This document shows positions 58,757 to 64,000 of a stretch of DNA of 64,000 nt, one piece after another. Source of the DNA: Blastomyces gilchristii SLH14081 (Eukaryota > Ascomycota > Eurotiomycetes > Onygenales > Ajellomycetaceae); NCBI RefSeq assembly GCF_000003855.2, contig NW_003101646.1, positions 262,294 through 326,293 of the forward strand, given 5' to 3'. How positions within the stretch are numbered: position 1 is the first letter of the stretch; each line of letters begins with the position of its first letter. Both the position numbers and the translations under genes were made by a program. The notes under the pieces were generated by a model. It saw nothing but the letters and a program-made list of their open reading frames with translations, made no database searches and was not told the DNA's origin.

Positions 58757-59966
58757 ATTGACTCGCGGTCCCTCTCTAGAACACTGAAGGCCAACAAGTG
58801 CAAGACCCAACAAGAAAAGAGAGGGTAAAAAAAGGTTGGCACAGTCGGGCTTTCAACACCCAAGATTTTATATCCCAAGCAATAAACCAAAAAAAAAGGG
58901 GGCGGGAATGCAACGTCTTTCTTGTACAGCACAATATTCTCCCAAGTAGATGATGACCGAGTAATTTCACCTTTTTCAAGTCATAGCAAATAGACTTTTG
59001 AGTTAGATGGTAGGTTGGTAGCGAATGGGCTGGCTGGCGTCCGGCTTAAAAGCGAACGTCCGTGTGTTGTCGATGGTACGGACAAAGATTCGACTGCCAC
59101 GGACGAACAGGGCTGATAGGTATGGTAATAATGAATTATTCTAAACGTTCTAATAGAGAGAACTAGAAAGAGCAACAAAAACGAAAGTTTGGCGAAACAA
59201 TGCTGCGTTATTAACGATATAGCGATGCTGAGCGGGATGTGATGGTTTGATATCCAATAACCAGAGAAAGCAAAGCGCGAACCGCCGCGGTTAGCGAGAG
59301 ACGATGATATCGAATAGCGAGAGGACAGGAGATAGCGAGGAGGGCAGGGTAAGAGGGGTAAGAGGGGTAAGAGGAGGAGGTAGAAGAGGAAGAGGAGGAG
59401 GTGGAAGAGGAAGAGGAGGAGGGGCAAAAAAGATGAAGACGACAACTTGAAGTTTGACGACGATGATGTGAAGTTTGTCGTGGACGATGGCCGAAAAAGG
59501 GAAAATGTCTGAGACCCGCCCCATCCACGTGACAGTTCGGCGAAACAGCCCGCTAAATGGGGCTAGACCGAGGCTATTTTTAGCATCAGCCTCTGGCCCG
59601 ATTGTTGTCAGCCGCAGGTGGAGTAAGGATTAGAAATATGTCAGGTTCTATTATTATTTGTGCCGTACAGTACCCCCTCCGTACACAGCTGTCAACTGCA
59701 TTTCTTTGTTTTGAGGCTCATTCCATGGTTTACGTGGCAGTCAGTCCCTTGGTTTCTCCATACTCAAAAGGTTGCACAAGAAGACAGATATCTACCAAGG
59801 AACCAATTCGATCACACATGGATGGAGCTACCTGTTCCCAAAAACAGATTACATACGATTTTTATTATAGTTATCATTATCATCTTGTCTTATGCCAAAA
59901 CATGAACAGATCGTTCCAAACAGCCAGAATTAAGGGTGGGTATATAAAAGCCGTCAATGATGATTT
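58757..59966 (-). promoter_or_regulatory. Upstream region of the DUF7137-type gene; tail side of RAD26
   Basis: The gap between RAD26 (stop at 59,967) and the start of the next minus-strand gene. It holds a purine-rich minisatellite on the plus strand (pyrimidine-rich on the coding strand). No other gene supported; the plus-strand ORF at 59,602-60,102 runs into RAD26 antisense and shows no domain. Confidence 0.5.
59337..59424 (+). repeat. Purine-rich minisatellite (AGAGGGGTA / GGAAGAGGAGGAG)
   Basis: Tandem AGAGGGGTA units pass into imperfect 18-bp units of GGTRGAAGAGGAAGAGGAG, giving an almost pure purine strand. It lies about 580-670 bp upstream of the DUF7137-type start codon. Confidence 0.85.
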
Positions 59967-62900
59967 TCACCCCGCATACTCCGGCCGAAGTACCCACTTC
60001 CCCCTTGCCCTTCCCCCAGTCTTCTCCAACACAGCAATAGTCCGCAACATCTCCTTAAATTCCATCGTGGCGCGCGGCGTGTCACAGAAACGATTAAAAT
60101 GATCAATGAGGTTCTGCGTGTGCACAGACCCGCCATGCGCCATGATATAATCACGGATCAGCTTCAGAAAATCTTTGCCGCGCGGCTTGTCGCTGCGGCT
60201 AATACTGTCGGTAAGCCCTCCTGGGGTACCAGAGCGGGGCGTATTAGTGCCCGATGCATTGCTGCTACTACTACCGCCGACGCCACCTCGGCCGCTCCCA
60301 CCACTTCCCACTGTACGGTTTGTGAGATTGGCAAGGAGGCTGGTGGAGGATGGGCCGCCTGTGACTCTGCGTATGGTGCTGCCACCACCGGATGAGAGTG
60401 GAGACGAAATGGTCCCACGTGGCTGCATGGTGCTTTCAGGCCTACCTGCAACACCGAACTGACCAGTCCAGGTGGGTGTGCCAACCGGGATGGATTTGGC
60501 AAGTTCGCCTGCCTTGAGAAGCTCCCTGGCCGCTTCAGCTGCTACCTTCTTAGCCTCGGCCTCGATTATTTTGGGGTCTGCTTTTATAATGCGTTTTCCA
60601 TTGATGATTTGCTCATGCTCGAGCGCGGAGTGCACGCCAGATCGGGCAAATATGCCTTCCATCAACCGCGCCTCCGAGTTCGGAGCTGTTTTATCCTCCG
60701 TTTTAGAAGCACTTGGAGTTTCCGGGGGACCTTGGAAGCGCTCCAGAGAAGACACGCCTGTGACGCGGCTGATCTTTTCTTGTTCTTCACGGTCTGCACC
60801 CTTGGCAGCTTCTCCGGCTGTTGGATTTTGCGATATTCTAGCGCTTGCGGTTTGGGCACCCTTGGGTTCTTGAAACGTAACTTCTGCGTCTTTAAATAGC
60901 CCACTCGTTTCAGTCGGCCCATCGTTCCCAAGGGTAAACAAATCATGCAAATCGCTCATCTGGAACGTCTGCCGCTGTTTCGGGTCCTTCAGAATCTTAT
61001 TGGTCAAAAATTGCTTGAAAATTTGGCGATGGTAAATTTTCTCCTCAATGGTCCCTGCTGTCATAAGTCTATATATCGTAACCTCGCGTTTTTGGCCTAA
61101 CCTCCAAGATCTCTCGCGGGCTTGAACATCTGTCGAAGGATTCCAATCCGGGTCGTAAATGATGACCCGATCTGCACCAGTCAAATTCACTCCGAGACCA
61201 CCAACTTTGGTGGTTAGTAGGAAAACATGTATATCTGGATTGTTGTTAAACTCATCAACCATGCTTTGTCGAAGTTTAATCGGTGTGTTTCCATCCATCC
61301 TCTGGTATTTGAACCCAGACAGCGATTTTATGAACCGTTCAAGGATATCCAACATGATTCGATGCTGAGCGAAAAGGAGAGTTTTGTGACCTGTATCCCT
61401 CCACAGTTCCAACAGCGACTTGACGATTTGCATTTTTCCAGACTTGGATGCACTGCCGTAGTTATAACTTGATTTTTTAGACAACGTTTTGTGTTCTGGG
61501 AGGTCGGGGTGATTGCAAATCTTGCGGAGCATGTCAATGCCATACAGCGCCTCTCTCCGACCTCTGAGTATCGATGACATCTCATTAGATCCCAAAAAAG
61601 CTTCGTACGCTGATCTTTGTATTTTCGTCAATTTACAGAAAAGCACCTGTTCACTTTTCTTAGGAAGGTCGGCAGCCACGTCAATTTTAAACCGCTGAAG
61701 TAGGTAAGGGCTGATGGCATCTTTGAGCGTTTCTGCACATTTTGCCGCAGTTTGCACCTGCAGATTTGATGCATTTGCATATCCACCTTGACGAATTGGG
61801 AATTCGAACTGGTTTCGGAAATTGACCAGCGTCCCCAATCTCATAGGAAAGACGAAGTCAAACAGGGACCAAAGCTCAGTTAGGCTATTCTGCATAGGCG
61901 TTCCGGACAGAATGAGACGATGCGCAGTGCGCAATTCCTTGCAGTGGATCGTAATCGCGGTATCCGGATTCCGAATCTTGTGCCCTTCGTCAAGAATAGC
62001 GCAGCCCCAGTCAACTGGGATTAGCAAGGAACAGTACGTCTGGAGGCCGGAGTAAGTAGTCACGAGTACATGGCCCTCCTCCAAGACACGTTTTAAAATC
62101 CGTTTCGCAGCCTTCTGTTCTTTGGTGAGTCCGCGTGGCTGGTCTGGCTCCCATAGTTGGGATTCTAGTCGTGGATCCGCATAGCTCTCCCTTCGTAGAT
62201 TTACCATACCACTCCCTGAAGTGTGTAAAATTGATACCCGAAACGGGGCCCACCACCGATGGAATTCGTTTACCCACTGCTTCATCACGGTTGGGGGACA
62301 AACCACAATGACAGGCTTGGTCAGGATCCTGCTATGGTGAAGCCCAGCCAGGAAAGCAATGACTTGGATTGTTTTACCAAGTCCCATTTCATCACCGATT
62401 ATTCCCCCTACTTTCTGTTGGTAGAGCTCCCAAAGCCATTGGACTCCTGTTTTCTGGTAATCAAAAAGGTATGGATATATGTCTCCAGGGACGCAATAAC
62501 CACCATCCAATATTTTGTCAGGAACTTTTGGATGCGGTAAAACCCATTCCTCCTCGTCTTCCGCGAAAGGACTATGTCTTTCACCAGCTCCACGTATAGC
62601 ATCAGCCGCATCTGCCGTTTGAGGATCACCCTCATTCTGGGCTCGTTTCCGCGCTGCTGACCTCCTATGTACCCAATCTTCCAGTCTAGCTCGATATACC
62701 CTCTCATCACCGTCGTCCACCCCTTCGAAACTTTCCACAACCTTCTCGACGCTCTTCTTTCCCACTATTTTTGGCCGCCTCTTTCGTGATTTCCCCTCAG
62801 ATGAAATAGAAGCCAAATCCAACTCGTCCGACGAGCCTTCTTCTCCAGACGCGACGAATATTGCAGAGTCCACATACTCCGCATCAGACGTCGGGGTTGA

Positions 62901-63901
62901 TAATCTAGATGAAAATGGATGAGATGCGCCTGCACCCTTGTCTCCTTTCTCGGGCCCTGGCACTGGATGGGGCCCTGTCTTCCGACGCTTTTGTGGCCGC
63001 GAAAGCAAGAGATCAGCGGATTCTCTCTCTGCGCTCGACTCATCGTAATCAAATCCTGGACGTAGAAGGTGGCGATGGGACTGTTCAAGATGTGACGAAG
63101 ATTCCCGCAATGCTAATTCCTGCTCTCGCTCATCCTCCGCGTCGATCAACGCTTCCCTTAGTGTTGCAGTACTGGACCCATCAGCCCCTCCTCCAATCTT
63201 CGAGAAGGGTGTAATTTTTCCAGTCCGTATCAGATAATCTCTTCGAGACTCATTTGGCAGTCTTCCGGACTCAGACACCTGGTCTGCCTCCTCAAGTCCT
63301 TGGTGCCTCTCATCGATGCGTTGCTGGATCTGCTCAACATCAACGTCGAGGGATGATATCCGCGATTCTAGGTTCTCTATTTCTGTAGTTATGCAAACAC
63401 GTGCAGCGGTGCCTACAGGTTGGGAGAGTCGCTGGTGTAATCTTAAGATCTGCGATTCTAGTTTCCTATAGCAAGGATCCCTATAGTTAGTCGCAATTTT
63501 TCAAGTTGCGAAAGGTGGGTTTACGTACGATTTCTCTACCCTTGTACGTTCCAGTCGTTTGTGGTCTCTTTCATCTGCTTGCTCTACAAGAACCCTGTCC
63601 GCCTGGTTGTGGTTGTCCAAAAGTAAGAATAATTCTCCCATTTGATATGCCCATCACCAAGAAACAGAGCAAGTTAAATTATAGAACGCACCTGGCGGCC
63701 AATATCCCTTTCCAGATCATCTTGATCTCGAACGTCCGCATGTAGCTCCCGTAACCGCCCTAATTCCGCATCTGACACCGAAGTTGATGGTGAGCTTTCG
63801 GGCATGGGTTGTTTTACATGGTGCACATCTTTCTCGCCAGTCGGAGCTTCTTCCGCCACTTGTGCCGTGCCCGGCGTGGCTGCATTCTGGCTTTCGTCCA
63901 T
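59967..63901 (-). CDS. RAD26: Rad26/CSB SNF2-family DNA-dependent ATPase (transcription-coupled repair)
   Basis: Minus-strand exons 63,692-63,901, 63,529-63,602 and 59,967-63,465; introns 89 and 63 bp, GT-AG. 1,260 residues. The N-terminus has the SVSDAELGRLRELHADVRDQDDLERD region and a coiled coil (~75-150), then basic stretches and an acidic patch before the motor. The SNF2 core (~430-960) shows DEMGLGKTIQ (Walker A), CPPTVMKQWVNEFHRW, DEGHKIRNP (Walker B), SGTPMQNSLTELWSLFDF, GVNLTGADRVIIYDPDWNPS and RSWRLGQKR. The C-terminal ~70 residues (KDFLKLIRDYIMAHGG to KWVLRPEYAG) form a CSB-type winged-helix domain. It acts on RNA polymerase II stalled at DNA damage. The start at 63,901 is the best Met; an upstream in-frame Met (63,994) would add 31 residues. 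Intact, with no lesions. Confidence 0.93.
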
Positions 63902-64000
63902 CTTATAATCCAAGGGTATTGATGCTTCCAGAGGCGGAGCTTTAAGTGAGCGGATTAAAAGCTGAACAAGCCTCGTTGGAAAAAGCGAGGGCACCTATGT
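63902..64000 (-). other. 5' side of RAD26 at the window end
   Basis: Upstream of the chosen RAD26 start. The frame stays open to a further Met at 63,994, so part of this could be coding; otherwise leader. Confidence 0.4.

Noticed and set aside
60472..60873. Plus-strand ORFs within RAD26
   Set aside because: Antisense shadows of an intact 1,100-codon exon with clear helicase motifs.
1..64000. CRISPR array, rRNA or prokaryotic operon signals
   Set aside because: No regularly spaced repeats with unique spacers and no rRNA sequence; introns and retroelements show a eukaryotic nuclear source.

Overview
The window looks like a filamentous ascomycete chromosome, most likely an onygenalean (Blastomyces/Histoplasma-like) fungus. 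Genes have short GT-AG introns. The recognisable proteins are a PITSLRE-type CDK, Mediator subunit 27, a Rad26/CSB repair ATPase, a fungal UspA protein and a DUF7137-type surface protein. The sequence is sharply two-part: an AT-rich, repeat-filled block with no intact gene (1 to about 32,770) and a normal-GC gene-bearing block (about 32,770 to 64,000). The organism is inferred from gene content and this bimodal composition; no marker gene fixes the species.

The AT-rich block is a nest of transposons inactivated by RIP-like mutation: TGA stands at Trp positions, TAA/TAG at Gln positions, and Asp becomes Asn in the reverse transcriptase active site. In order it holds a degenerate hAT transposase (about 1,845-3,240), an unclassified ORF, Gypsy element A copy 1 (plus strand, 4,125-8,854), a 5'-truncated LINE (8,855-11,237), and a composite built on A copy 2 (minus strand, 11,239-31,350). 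Three insertions interrupt A copy 2, each with its own target-site duplication: Gypsy element C (11,253-18,592, CAGAG), Gypsy element B (20,765-29,068, TACA) and a 506-bp hAT-type MITE (30,349-30,854, ATCTYATA). A second MITE copy (7,906-8,412, TCAATGAG) splits the chromodomain of A copy 1. Element B carries an extra antisense reading frame with a DUF3716-like cysteine pattern between integrase and its 3' LTR. A 939-bp element with about 100-bp inverted repeats (31,828-32,766) sits at the isochore edge.

The gene block contains, in order: a CDK11-like kinase (33,125-34,754, +, apparently two frameshifts); a 7.9-kb gene-free stretch; an acidic conserved hypothetical protein (42,604-43,521, +); a UspA-domain protein (46,940-48,768, +); an unrecognised ORF with an in-frame TAG (52,483-53,313, +); MED27 (54,766-56,042, +); a DUF7137-type secreted or membrane protein (57,739-58,756, -); and RAD26 (59,967-63,901, -). 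These are independent housekeeping or surface genes with long intergenic spacers, not a cluster. The kinase, MED27 and RAD26 all relate to RNA polymerase II transcription or its repair, but nothing in the sequence shows co-regulation.

The most interesting items are the dated transposon nest, the newly delimited hAT-type MITE, the antisense ORF of element B, the boundary TIR element, and the apparent lesions in the kinase and in the 52.5-kb ORF.
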